This document shows positions 52,588 through 61,367 of a DNA stretch of 64,000 nt, one piece after another. The DNA is taken from NCBI GenBank assembly GCA_025352125.1, contig JANXTZ010000073.1:62001-126000 (forward strand), given 5' to 3'. Under the pieces are notes generated by a model. The model saw only the letters and a list, made by a program, of their open reading frames with translations. It searched no databases and was not told where the DNA came from. The first letter of the stretch is position 1, and each line of letters starts with the position of its first letter. The stretch comes from Deinococcales bacterium (lineage in GTDB: Bacteria; Deinococcota; Deinococci; Deinococcales; JAAFIG01). The translations under genes and the position numbers were made by a program.

Positions 52588-53067
52588 GGCACTCCTTGGT
52601 GTGGTGCCCGGAGAAAACCATTCCGGACGTTTTGGTTGAATCACAGCGGCTTGAATGCGGCTGTGATTTCGAGCGTTTGCACGGCTTTGAGGGTCTGAAA
52701 CGCGACTGACGGTGGATAAATGTTGAGATGTGGTTGACTCGAGAATGGTATGGCGTTTTCCGAAAACTGTCAAGTCAAACGACACCTCAAGACCTCTCGC
52801 TCGAGGTGTCAATCATGCCAATCGGGGATGTCGGCATAGAACCTATTTGGTATCTTTTCATGATGCCGCCCGCCACATTTCGTTTTTACTCCACGCTCAA
52901 GCCTGACGGTGGTGTTTTCCATAGGCGCGATCACGCTGTGGCAAAGGACATCCTTGCAAGGGGAATATCAACACGGCGGGCTGGGAAACAGCCTTCGGGT
53001 GCTCAACTAACGGTGGGTAGCATATGCGTTGCCTGAGAAGCCCCGCTCTTGCAGACTGGGCAAATTG
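52588..53067. other. 480-bp gap with an operator-like repeat and the right direct repeat
   Basis: No convincing gene. AATCACAGC (52639-52647) and GCTGTGATT (52660-52668) form a perfect 9-bp inverted repeat about 50 bp before the PhyH-like gene, a possible operator. The 25-bp direct repeat lies at 52840-52864. A plus-strand open frame across it has no ribosome site and no recognisable domain. Confidence 0.5.
52840..52864. repeat. 25-bp direct repeat, right copy
   Basis: It matches 41836-41860 at 24 of 25 positions and has the same orientation. Neighbouring bases do not match, so the repeat has sharp ends. Confidence 0.75.
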
Positions 53068-54528
53068 TCACCGCGTTCCGAGTGCCCTGGCACGCTCGAG
53101 CCAGCCACGCCACTCGGCGTGGAGTTCTTCTCGTTTGCCGAATTCAAGGCGCGGCTCAAAGGTCATCGCGGCGGCACTGGCAGGCATTTCCATCACATCA
53201 CCCGCCAGCATCGCCGCGCCGAGCGCGGTGGCTTCGGATTGCGCAGCGACCTCGAGCGGCACGCCCAGAAGATCGGCTTGGCGTTGCATCAGGTAGTGGT
53301 TGGCGCTCAGTCCACCATCGACGCGGATGGTGCTGGGTACGGACACACCCGCCTGCCAGATGGCGTGTGCGATGTCCGTCACGCGAAAGGCAATTCCGTC
53401 CAAGACGGCTTTGACAAGATGGGCGCGTGTTGTCCCGGCGGTCAGACCATCGAACACCCCCCGCGCCTTCGGGTCCCACCACGGCGCTCCAAGCCCAGTG
53501 AAAGCGGGCAGGAAGCGCACACCGGCTTCGTCATCGACGCTCATTGCAAGGTCGCTCGTCTCGGCGGGCGAGGTGGCGAGTCCGAGTTCAACCAGCCATT
53601 CGATTGCCGTACCCGCCGTGAACACGCCCCCATCAAAGGCAAAGGTGCGCTCGAGCCTCGGCACGTTGCGGCTCCAGGCGACGCTGGCGAGCAGACCCGA
53701 TTCCGCCGAGGGTGGCGTGCCTCCGGCGTTGACCAGCGCAAAGCAGCCGGTGCCATAGGTAATCTTCATCGCACCCGTTGAAATGCAGCCGTTGCCGACG
53801 AGGGCGGCGGGCTGATCCACCAGGCTGGTCCGCCAAGGGATTGCACCGCCCCAACTCGGGTGAGTGAGTTCTCCCCAGGGTCCGCAACTCGGGCGAATCT
53901 CGGGCAGGGACTCGGCTGGTACACCAAAGACCTCAAGCAGTTCGCCGTCCCAGTCGCCACGCTCGAGGTTGTAGAGTTGTGTGCGCGAGGCGGTCGAGTG
54001 GTCGGTGGCGTGCGCGAGGTTTCCGAGGTGGAGCGCCATCCAAGCGTCCAGCGTGCCGAAACGCAATCGCCCCTCGAGTCGTGCCTGCCGCACGTTCTGG
54101 TCGTGCTCGAGCAGCCAGGCGTATTTTGCGGCACAAAAATAGTCCGAAAGCTCGAGACCGGTCAGCGCCCGCACGCGAGACGCGTGACCGTCAAGGCGCA
54201 GGCGTTCGGTCAGACTGCTGGCGCGGCGGTCGGACCAGACGATCACCTGGGTCAGTGCCTGTCCGGTACGTGCGTCCCAGGCGAGGACGCTCTCGCCCTG
54301 GTTGGTCAAACCTGCCGCCCGCACCTCCCGAGGTCCGCCGATCTTCGAGAGCACCTCAGCGACCGCCCCGGTCACACTTGAGAGGATGTCCTCGGGGCGC
54401 TGCTCGACCCAGCCCGGGCGTGGGTGTTGGCTCTCGAGACGGCGGTAGGCTCTGGCGACGGATCGTAAACTGTCATCGAAGGCAATCACGGTCGTGCCCG
54501 TCGTACCCTGATCGATGCCGAGCAGCAT
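53068..54528 (-). CDS. FGGY-family kinase, glycerol-kinase-like
   Basis: The 486-residue protein has the N-terminal phosphate motif GIDQGTTGTTV at residues 4-14, TNQGESVLAWD near 95, and the GlpK-like MKITYGTGCFALVNAG near 258. The C-terminal FGGY signature region is DGGLSANHYLMQRQADLLG. It phosphorylates glycerol or a related polyol. The N-terminal Met follows immediately on the stop of the FAD oxidoreductase gene, so the two form an operon, and together they resemble glycerol or erythritol catabolism. Confidence 0.85.
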   Translation of the reverse strand: MLLGIDQGTTGTTVIAFDDSLRSVARAYRRLESQHPRPGWVEQRPEDILSSVTGAVAEVLSKIGGPREVRAAGLTNQGESVLAWDARTGQALTQVIVWSDRRASSLTERLRLDGHASRVRALTGLELSDYFCAAKYAWLLEHDQNVRQARLEGRLRFGTLDAWMALHLGNLAHATDHSTASRTQLYNLERGDWDGELLEVFGVPAESLPEIRPSCGPWGELTHPSWGGAIPWRTSLVDQPAALVGNGCISTGAMKITYGTGCFALVNAGGTPPSAESGLLASVAWSRNVPRLERTFAFDGGVFTAGTAIEWLVELGLATSPAETSDLAMSVDDEAGVRFLPAFTGLGAPWWDPKARGVFDGLTAGTTRAHLVKAVLDGIAFRVTDIAHAIWQAGVSVPSTIRVDGGLSANHYLMQRQADLLGVPLEVAAQSEATALGAAMLAGDVMEMPASAAAMTFEPRLEFGKREELHAEWRGWLERARALGTR

Positions 54529-55713
54529 TTAACGTGCCAGTTTCGCGGGCGACACGCCGCGCAACGTGTTGAGGCGTTCCCACCACGGCTGCGCGTCTTC
54601 GATTGGCGTGGGCGGCAACCCCGGCACGGATCGCGCCTCACGTCGCACCAGCCCACGTTCCATGAGCAGTCCGACCACGTACTCGGAGATACCCAGACAG
54701 GCTGAGAGACCCGTTGAGCGAATTCCGGCGACGTGCAGCACGGCAGGAACACGGTTCGAAAATTCGATCAGGTAGTTGCGCGGATGACCCACGGTGCGCA
54801 ATCCCACCCAGGCATTGACTGGCTCGAGCGTCCTCAACTGTGGCACAATCTCGGCACCCTTAAGGTGCAGCGTCTCGAGGGTTGTTGGGTGCGGCGTCCA
54901 GTCGTGCTTGTCGGGCTGATCCTCGGCGGTCGGACCGACGCAGAGGTGTCCGTAGATCGTCGGAAAGACGAGCACACCCTTGGTGAATTCGTTCGGCACC
55001 GGCAACAATGTGTGATTTATCAGGCTTGCGGTGCCGCGTGGATAGACGATGAACTCGCCTCGCCGAGCCGTGATCTCGAACTCGCCGCCTGAGAGTTCAT
55101 CGGCGAACAGTCCCGCGCAGTTCACGGCAAAGCGGGCTTGAATGAAGGCTCCGACCTCGCCTGATGCCCAGCCGACCCGCACGCCCTCGGTGTCAGGCTC
55201 AAGCGAGGTCACGCGGCTGCCGAGTCGCACATCCAGCCCCGCGACGAGTCGGTGCACGACCTCAATTGGATCGGTGATCGCCTCGCCTGGAATCAGCACT
55301 CCAGCCATCGCGGGCGCGTTGGGTTCAAGTTGGCGCACCCGTGTCCGACCGACGACCTCGACCTTGACGCCGTTTTGCGTGGCTTTGGCGGCGATGTCCT
55401 CGAGCCTGGACTCCTCGTGGGCGCTGCGAGCCAGCAACAGCGCCCCTGGTACGCGGTAGGGTACACCGAGCGCCGTGAAAATTTCGAGCCAGCGGGCAGC
55501 CTGGGCGCGAATCAGACGGGTCTCGAGCGTTTCCGGCGTCGAATCGAAGCCAGTGTGGAGCACGCCAGAGTTGGATCGGCTGACCCCGGCGGCGAGTTCG
55601 GACTCTGCCTCGAGCACGATCACGTTCGCGCCCAAGCGGGCGAGGTCAAAGGCGATGGCGGACCCGACGAGTCCAGCACCGATGACGACGACATCGCAGG
55701 CGTCTGGGATCAT
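54529..55713 (-). CDS. FAD-dependent oxidoreductase (DAO family), glycerol-3-phosphate/2-hydroxyglutarate dehydrogenase-like
   Basis: The 394-residue protein has the FAD dinucleotide motif VVVIGAGLVGSAIA at residues 8-21, then SGVLHTGFDSTPETL near 50, typical of GlpA/LhgO relatives, and a C-terminal HVAGIRSTGLSACLGISEYV for FAD. It oxidises a hydroxy acid or polyol phosphate. Its gene directly precedes the glycerol-kinase-like gene, suggesting the kinase product is its substrate (inference). A tandem 15-bp repeat lies just upstream of its start. Confidence 0.83.
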   Translation of the reverse strand: MIPDACDVVVIGAGLVGSAIAFDLARLGANVIVLEAESELAAGVSRSNSGVLHTGFDSTPETLETRLIRAQAARWLEIFTALGVPYRVPGALLLARSAHEESRLEDIAAKATQNGVKVEVVGRTRVRQLEPNAPAMAGVLIPGEAITDPIEVVHRLVAGLDVRLGSRVTSLEPDTEGVRVGWASGEVGAFIQARFAVNCAGLFADELSGGEFEITARRGEFIVYPRGTASLINHTLLPVPNEFTKGVLVFPTIYGHLCVGPTAEDQPDKHDWTPHPTTLETLHLKGAEIVPQLRTLEPVNAWVGLRTVGHPRNYLIEFSNRVPAVLHVAGIRSTGLSACLGISEYVVGLLMERGLVRREARSVPGLPPTPIEDAQPWWERLNTLRGVSPAKLAR

Positions 55714-56203
55714 CGCGCACCCGTTTGTTGGGTTATTTTTTGTTGGGTTATTTTCGCAGGTTTGACCGCACCTTTTTGGCTCCTGGAAATCTGGGTGGAT
55801 TCGGTGCTTGTCATGTTCACTCCCATCCTGGGGCTGGGTTCATTCACAAACCCGACTGGCGATTTTATTGGGTGATCTGGATCAGGGCAGACGGCGAATC
55901 GATGCAAGTTGCAACTCCGCCAGAAGTCAATTTTTCTCAAATGACTCTGTTATTTACAGCAAAATAGCTGACTTCTGAGGTCGTATTCATTGCAATTGTG
56001 CCAACATCATCTGGGCAAGACCAGAACTCAACCCCAACCCGATTCTTAAAATGTTCTGGTGTGATTCTCGAGTCAAATGACTTGCCTCTCGAGCCGATCC
56101 TTGGCGCGAACCTGAGTTGGGTAAAATGTAGCGAACTCGAGTGAAATCTTCGGCATCCGATTGACGCTGGAAGACTCAAGCGGGCAACGTTGGATCAATT
56201 GAT
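55714..56203. other. 490-bp gap with tandem repeats and possible gene debris
   Basis: TGTTGGGTTATTTT is repeated in tandem at 55726-55754, just before the FAD gene start. The rest carries no recognised gene. A minus-strand open frame at 56179-55937 (RIGSRGKSFDSRITPEHF...) may be the remnant of a small protein, but I cannot assign it. No strong promoter or terminator is obvious. Confidence 0.45.
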
Positions 56204-57094
56204 TCAATCCTCGCGGTCTGTACTTCTCGAGATGGGGCGATGGTCTGGATTCCAGCGTTGCGGGTCAATCTCACCGCCGTACAACGGCAACGACAGCGGC
56301 TGATCCCCAGGCTTGAAATGGTCCCATATTCTGGTCAGTCCCGCCGTGCCGTACCTGCGAACTCGAGTCACCTGCTCCAAGTCGAGCACGTCGGTCAGGA
56401 CGGTGGCTTCCGTGCCAACAGTCGCGGTTCTGACCAGCCCCTCTGGGTCCACGATCAGGCTTTGCCCCGTACCTATCGGTCCAGCGCAGTTGACGCTGAC
56501 CACAAAAACCTGATTGACAATCGCGTTGGCTCGAGCCAGCACGATCTCTTGGGTGCGGTCGCAGGTGGTGGTTTTCACCAGGTTGAGCACGACCTCCGCC
56601 CCCATCCAGGCGAGATGTCGGGTGACCTCGGGAAACCAGGAGTCGTAACAGATCGAGAATCCAGCCCTGCCGATTCCAGGCATCTCGAAGGTCACGAATT
56701 GATCTCCGGCATCGAAAGGCTCAAAGGGTCGCCAGGGAAAAACCTTGCGGTACGAGGCGACCAATACACCCTCGGGCGAGAGGGCAAGTGCGGTGTTGAA
56801 CAATTTCCCGTTCGCACCCAACTCGCAGACGCTGCCGGGAATCAACCAGACACCCAAATCCGCCGCGAGTTCGCGCAGCGCACTCACCCGAGCGCCATCC
56901 AGCGGTTCGGCAATCTCGAGCAACGCCTGTTTGTTCAGGTCGGCGTGAAACAGATGCAGTTCCGGGTAGACGATCATTTTGGTTTGTGGGAAGGATTTCA
57001 ACACCGAGTGCGCGTGTTCGCTGAAATGGATGGGCGGTTCGTTTGTTTTTTGTGGTTGTGCCTGCACCACGGCGATTGGTAAAACCCTTGACAT
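56204..57094 (-). CDS. Carbon-nitrogen hydrolase (nitrilase superfamily)
   Basis: The 296-residue protein has the Glu-Lys-Cys triad: Glu in VYPELHLF near residue 45, Lys in SYRKVFPW near 117 and Cys in FSICYDSWFPE near 150. Members hydrolyse amides, N-carbamoyl amines or nitriles. The substrate is unknown. It is the last gene of the operon with the HisD-like dehydrogenase and the SnoaL-type proteins, 42 bp after the former. Confidence 0.88.
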   Translation of the reverse strand: MSRVLPIAVVQAQPQKTNEPPIHFSEHAHSVLKSFPQTKMIVYPELHLFHADLNKQALLEIAEPLDGARVSALRELAADLGVWLIPGSVCELGANGKLFNTALALSPEGVLVASYRKVFPWRPFEPFDAGDQFVTFEMPGIGRAGFSICYDSWFPEVTRHLAWMGAEVVLNLVKTTTCDRTQEIVLARANAIVNQVFVVSVNCAGPIGTGQSLIVDPEGLVRTATVGTEATVLTDVLDLEQVTRVRRYGTAGLTRIWDHFKPGDQPLSLPLYGGEIDPQRWNPDHRPISRSTDRED

Positions 57095-57136
57095 GCGACC
57101 TCCAAATCTCGAGCCTCAAGCGAATATTAGATTCGA

Positions 57137-58408
57137 CTAGTCTTTGATTCGCAAACGTGCCGAAGCCGCGTGACCCGCCATGCCCTCCCGATCCGCCATC
57201 GCCACGGCGTAAGGGGCAATCTGTAGGTTTCCGGCTGGCGTGGCATCTTGCCAGGTCACGGTTTTGATGAACTTCCCGACCCACAAGCCGCCCGTGTAGC
57301 GTGCCGCCCGAATCGTTGGCAGCACGTGGTTCGTGCCGATGCCCTTGTCACCGTAAACCACCGTGGCGTTGTGACCCAAAAAGAGCGAGCCGTAATTGGT
57401 CAGACGCTCGAGATACCACCTCGGGTCGCGGGTCTGCACCTCGAGGTGTTCGCTGGCGATCTGGTCGGAGACTTTCAGCATCTCCTCGTCATCCGCGACC
57501 AGAATCACCTCGCCGAGTTCGTTCCAGGATTGACTTGCGGCGTCCGCCGTCGGCAAAATTTTCAGTTGCCGTTCAATCTCATGGAGGGTTGCCTCGGCGA
57601 TGGCTCGAGAGGTCGTGATCAGAATCGATTGCGAGTTCGTGCCGTGCTCCGCCTGCGCGAGCAGGTCGGCAGCGATGAACTCTGGATCGGCAGATTCATC
57701 GGCGAGGATGCAAATTTCGGTCGGACCCGCCAGCAGGTCAATCCCGACCACGCCGAACAGTTGGCGTTTCGCCTCGGCGACAAAGGCGTTGCCCGCACCG
57801 ACGATCATGTCCACAGCCTCGAGCGGAGGCGCGTCCTCGATGCCGAACGCCATCGCCGCCATCGCCTGCGCCCCGCCTATCGTGAAAATCTCGTCCGCGC
57901 CGGACTGAACCATGCCGTACAACTGCGCCGGATTAATACCTTGCGTGCCGCGCTGAATCGGGGCGCAAGCCACGATGCGTTTGACACCCGCAACCTTCGG
58001 CACGCCTATGGTCATGGCTGCCGCCGCCATGATCGGGTAGCGTCCGCCGGGAATGTATGACCCGACCGCCCCCACCGGAATTTGTTTCTGCCCGAGCGTG
58101 ACCCCGGGCAGCGTCTCGAGTTCAAAATTGGTCAGCGTGTCACGTTGCGCCTGCGCGAATTTTTTGACCTGGGTGATTGAGAAATCGATGGGTCGTCTGG
58201 TGTCGGCATCGACTCCTGCGATGCTCCGCTCAATCTCGCGTTGCGACAACCGAAACGACGCCGGATTCCAACCGTCAAATTTTTCGCTGTAACGCCGCAC
58301 CGCCGCGACACCCTCGCGTTCGACATCGGAGATGACCCTAGAGACGGTATCTTTGATTTCCTGCGACATGACACTGACGTTCGGCAATGCCTTCTTGATG
58401 TATTCCAT
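57137..58408 (-). CDS. Histidinol-dehydrogenase-like NAD-dependent dehydrogenase
   Basis: The 423-residue protein has HisD-fold signatures: IPGGRYPIMAAAAMTIGVPKVAGV, zinc ligands in LLAQAEHGTNSQ, the catalytic Glu-His in SEHLEVQ, DKGIGTNHVLPT and GMAGHAASARL. The segment AARYTGGLWVGKFIKTVTWQ differs from true HisD and is closer to catabolic paralogues such as sulfopropanediol 3-dehydrogenase HpsN. No his genes are nearby, and it sits in an import/oxidation operon. A role in oxidising a polyol-like substrate is therefore more likely than histidine synthesis. AAAGGAG precedes ATG 58408. Confidence 0.85.
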   Translation of the reverse strand: MEYIKKALPNVSVMSQEIKDTVSRVISDVEREGVAAVRRYSEKFDGWNPASFRLSQREIERSIAGVDADTRRPIDFSITQVKKFAQAQRDTLTNFELETLPGVTLGQKQIPVGAVGSYIPGGRYPIMAAAAMTIGVPKVAGVKRIVACAPIQRGTQGINPAQLYGMVQSGADEIFTIGGAQAMAAMAFGIEDAPPLEAVDMIVGAGNAFVAEAKRQLFGVVGIDLLAGPTEICILADESADPEFIAADLLAQAEHGTNSQSILITTSRAIAEATLHEIERQLKILPTADAASQSWNELGEVILVADDEEMLKVSDQIASEHLEVQTRDPRWYLERLTNYGSLFLGHNATVVYGDKGIGTNHVLPTIRAARYTGGLWVGKFIKTVTWQDATPAGNLQIAPYAVAMADREGMAGHAASARLRIKD

Positions 58409-58454
58409 GTGATCTCCTTTATGATGCTCAAATTCGGATTTACCGTAACTCGGA

Positions 58455-58490
58455 TTTACTGTGCAGTCCAACTTTACTGTGCAGTCCAAC
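58455..58490. repeat. 18-bp tandem duplication at the SDR stop
   Basis: TTTACTGTGCAGTCCAAC occurs twice in direct succession, so the last five codons and the stop of the SDR gene are duplicated immediately after it. Confidence 0.9.
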
Positions 58491-59220
58491 CGCCATCGAC
58501 CCGCAAACTGCTGCCCGTGACGAATCTGGCGTGGCTCGAGGCGAGAAACACGACGGCATCCGCCACGTCCTGCGGTTGTCCGAGTTGCCCGAGCGGGATT
58601 TTTGAGAGCACGGATTGCTCGAACCCTGAATCACTCAACATCTTGCGGGTCATGTCGGTCTCGATGAAGGTCGGTGCGACGCTGACCACGCGAATCCCTT
58701 TGGGCGCAAGCTCGAGCGCCAGGGCTTTGGTGAAACCCTCGAGTGCGTGTTTGCTGGCGCAGTAGACCGTGCGGTCTTTTCCTCCGACGTGCCCCATCTG
58801 CGAGGAGATGTTGATGATCGCGCCGCCGTTGCCAGTCTCGAGGATTTTTTGAACCGCCGATTGCGTCACAAAAAACGTGGCGCGAAGATTGAGGTTCATG
58901 ATCTGATCGAAGTGTTCCTCGCTGACCTGAACAAACGGTTCGGGAATGTTGGTTCCGGCGTTATTGACCAGAATCTGGAGTTTTGAGATTTGCGCGATGG
59001 CTCGGGTCACGGCGGGTACATCTTGCACATCGCAGACCGCCATTTCGGCGCTGTGTCCGTCGGCAATCAATTCTTGCGCCAAGCGCTCGAGGCTGTTCTG
59101 ATCGCGCCCCATCAGCACAACGGCTGCCCCCGCTCGAGCGAGGCTCTGTGCGATGGTGCGTCCGATGCCTCGGCTGGCTCCAGTCACGAGCGCGGTCTGT
59201 CCACTCAGGTCAATTTTCAT
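58474..59220 (-). CDS. Short-chain dehydrogenase/reductase
   Basis: The 248-residue protein has the NAD(P) motif TGASRGIG at residues 13-20, NNAGTN near 88, the catalytic Ser in INISSQMG near 139 and YCASK near 152, and the C-terminal VDGGWTAQ. It oxidises or reduces a hydroxyl or carbonyl group. ATG 59220 overlaps the end of the third SnoaL-type gene by 11 bp, so translation is coupled. With the HisD-like enzyme it provides two oxidation steps. Confidence 0.93.
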   Translation of the reverse strand: MKIDLSGQTALVTGASRGIGRTIAQSLARAGAAVVLMGRDQNSLERLAQELIADGHSAEMAVCDVQDVPAVTRAIAQISKLQILVNNAGTNIPEPFVQVSEEHFDQIMNLNLRATFFVTQSAVQKILETGNGGAIINISSQMGHVGGKDRTVYCASKHALEGFTKALALELAPKGIRVVSVAPTFIETDMTRKMLSDSGFEQSVLSKIPLGQLGQPQDVADAVVFLASSHARFVTGSSLRVDGGWTAQ

Positions 59221-60250
59221 GGTATTCCGTTGGGATTGGCTCGGGCTTGTCCTGCCAGTGAATCTGTTTGAGGAGCGCGAATTCGTCCCAGACCGTGTGC
59301 TCGCGTTGAATCTGTCCGTCGCGCACCTCAAAATGGCTGATGCCGATGAGGCGCACGCGCCTGCCGCTGGGTGTGCCGTAGGCGCTCGAGCCGAGGTGCG
59401 TGCCCTGAAGGGTCCATCGTGCCGAGATCAGAAATCCGTCCGATTCGTTGCCGTTGTGAATGACCTGATCGAGGTTGATTGCGCAGTCGGGAAAAGCCGC
59501 CAGCCAGCCCAGCACGTGGCGCGTCAGGTCGTCGTGACCTTTGAACTTTCGATTGCCTGGAACAACAATTTCAGCGCTGGGTGCGTACAAGACTTTGATC
59601 TGATCGAGCATCCTGGCATTCCAGATCAGACCGTACAGCAAGACCGGAAGTTCATCGGGATTGCGCGGATCAGCCTCGAGTTGAATTGCTGGGTGATGTT
59701 GCCCGCTCGAGCGCACGATCTCGCTCAGACCGGTCACGGGCGCTTGACATCCTCGAGACAATTCCTCGAGCGTGATGGATTTCGCCAGCGCAACCTCGTC
59801 CAAACCGAGTTGACGAATCACGGCGATTTCGTCCGTGACGACCCATTCCTCGACCACCCGATTTTCGCGCACGAATTGCATGGAAATTTGCAGGTACTCG
59901 AGCGGATTTTCGTTCGGTGCTCCGTAACGGCTGTATCCGAAGTGATGCCCGCAGACCGTGACGAGGTGCGAAACCAGAAAACCATTCTGGGCATCCCCGC
60001 TCGAGATTACCTCGTCGCCCTCCAGGCGCAAATCGGGGATCGCCGCCAGGGTTCGCACGGCGTGCTCGAGCGCCCCGTCGCGCCCGTAGGTTTCGCCGTC
60101 ACTGCGATGCACGGTCACGTTGTGCGCGTAATGCGTGTAAATCAAACCGAGCGCCTTGTCCTGCCAGATTTTTCGGCTCGAGCGAAGCGTGTACTGCTCG
60201 ATGCTGGTGTACTCAGGGTCGAAGCCAATCATTCCAGCATCAGCCACCAC
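59210..60250 (-). CDS. Double SnoaL/NTF2-like protein, paralogue C
   Basis: The 346-residue protein consists of two NTF2-fold (SnoaL-like) halves, at about 10-150 and 205-330. Each starts with a helix and IYTHYAHN or VLYAPSAEIVVPG type strands. SnoaL proteins include polyketide cyclases, isomerases and hydrolases that work by acid/base chemistry in a hydrophobic pocket. It is the most diverged of the three tandem copies. The GTG start overlaps the stop of copy B; ATG six codons later is an alternative. Confidence 0.8.
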   Translation of the reverse strand: MVADAGMIGFDPEYTSIEQYTLRSSRKIWQDKALGLIYTHYAHNVTVHRSDGETYGRDGALEHAVRTLAAIPDLRLEGDEVISSGDAQNGFLVSHLVTVCGHHFGYSRYGAPNENPLEYLQISMQFVRENRVVEEWVVTDEIAVIRQLGLDEVALAKSITLEELSRGCQAPVTGLSEIVRSSGQHHPAIQLEADPRNPDELPVLLYGLIWNARMLDQIKVLYAPSAEIVVPGNRKFKGHDDLTRHVLGWLAAFPDCAINLDQVIHNGNESDGFLISARWTLQGTHLGSSAYGTPSGRRVRLIGISHFEVRDGQIQREHTVWDEFALLKQIHWQDKPEPIPTEYHEN

Positions 60251-61367
60251 CGCTCACCCCGATGCGGGCGTGCAATTGCTTGAGGAGCGCAAACTCGTCA
60301 AAGACCAGCCACTCTCGAGCGATCTTGCCATCCCGAATTTCATGGTGGTACATGCCGATCAGGAACACGCGCCGACCCGTCGGCAGTCCATACGGACCGA
60401 AGCCCTCGTGCGTGCCGCGAATCGTGAAGCGCGTCGCCACCCGGTAGCCTCGAGCCTGGCTGCCAACCACGCACTGATGATCGATGGTCAATGCCAAATC
60501 TGGAAACGAAGCCATCAGGGTAATCACAAAATTCTCGAGGTCACCAAAGCCGTACAGTTTTTGACCGCCAGGCACGAACGATACGATGCCTGGGGCATAG
60601 TGTGCGCGAACCATGTTGACGAGCCGCGCATTCCAGAGGTTGTGCAGGACTGCCGCAACGAATGCCTGCGGATGGTCCGATGCCGGCACATCATGAAATT
60701 CTGGCGCGTACTGACCCGACCCGCGATCCACCTCGCCGAGGGTGCTCGGGGCAAGCTCGAGCCGCGATTTTTTCGCCAACTCGAGTGGGTCGAGACCAAC
60801 CTGTCGCAAGCCCGCCGTCGCGTCGAATGCCAGCCATTCCTCAACAATTTTATTCTCAATGATGAAGCAATCCGCGATCACCCAGCGTTGAAACTTGCGA
60901 CCGGTCGGCGCACCAATGTCGCTGAAGCCCGAATGCGTGCTCGTGTCGAACACCCGGTGTGAGGTGTAAAAACCGTCCGTTTCGTTGCCGCCCCAGATCA
61001 CATCGTCGGCGTGGGCGCGAAGGTTTGGGGTCATCGCCTCGCTTTGCAAGGTATTGCGAACCACCGCCTCGCGTCCGTAAACGATGCCGTTGGAACTGTG
61101 AACGATGGCGTTGTGCGAATAATGCGTGTAAATCAGACCTATCGCTTTTTCTTCCCAGATTTTGTGGGTGCAACGCACGATGTAATCCACGATGTCCACG
61201 TAATCGTCATCGAAGCCCTTCATGGGTTGCCTGCGTCCGGTGTTGGCGGCATCTTGAAAAGTTTGAATGTCGGGACGGTCCGCGAAATCAAACACGGGTT
61301 TCGGCTCGAGGTTCGCAGGCTCAGGTTTTTGAATGATCGGTTTCTGATTCACGGCACGTTTCATCAT
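60240..61367 (-). CDS. Double SnoaL/NTF2-like protein, paralogue B
   Basis: The 375-residue protein has a ~50-residue polar N-terminal extension (FDFADRPDIQTFQDAANTG) and then two SnoaL-like domains. It is clearly more than half identical to copy A by eye, with matching blocks such as VRCTHKIWEEKAIGLIYTHY, NARLVNMVRAHYA and LTIDHQCVVGS. Its ATG abuts the stop of copy A. A 56-bp stretch at 61132-61187 is identical to copy A at the DNA level. The function is unknown. Confidence 0.8.
   Translation of the reverse strand: MMKRAVNQKPIIQKPEPANLEPKPVFDFADRPDIQTFQDAANTGRRQPMKGFDDDYVDIVDYIVRCTHKIWEEKAIGLIYTHYSHNAIVHSSNGIVYGREAVVRNTLQSEAMTPNLRAHADDVIWGGNETDGFYTSHRVFDTSTHSGFSDIGAPTGRKFQRWVIADCFIIENKIVEEWLAFDATAGLRQVGLDPLELAKKSRLELAPSTLGEVDRGSGQYAPEFHDVPASDHPQAFVAAVLHNLWNARLVNMVRAHYAPGIVSFVPGGQKLYGFGDLENFVITLMASFPDLALTIDHQCVVGSQARGYRVATRFTIRGTHEGFGPYGLPTGRRVFLIGMYHHEIRDGKIAREWLVFDEFALLKQLHARIGVSGGG

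Noticed and set aside
57137..58408. Calling the HisD-like gene hisD of histidine biosynthesis
   Set aside because: No other his gene is nearby, the operon is catabolic, and the segment ARYTGGLWVGKFIKTVTWQ departs from the biosynthetic enzyme pattern.
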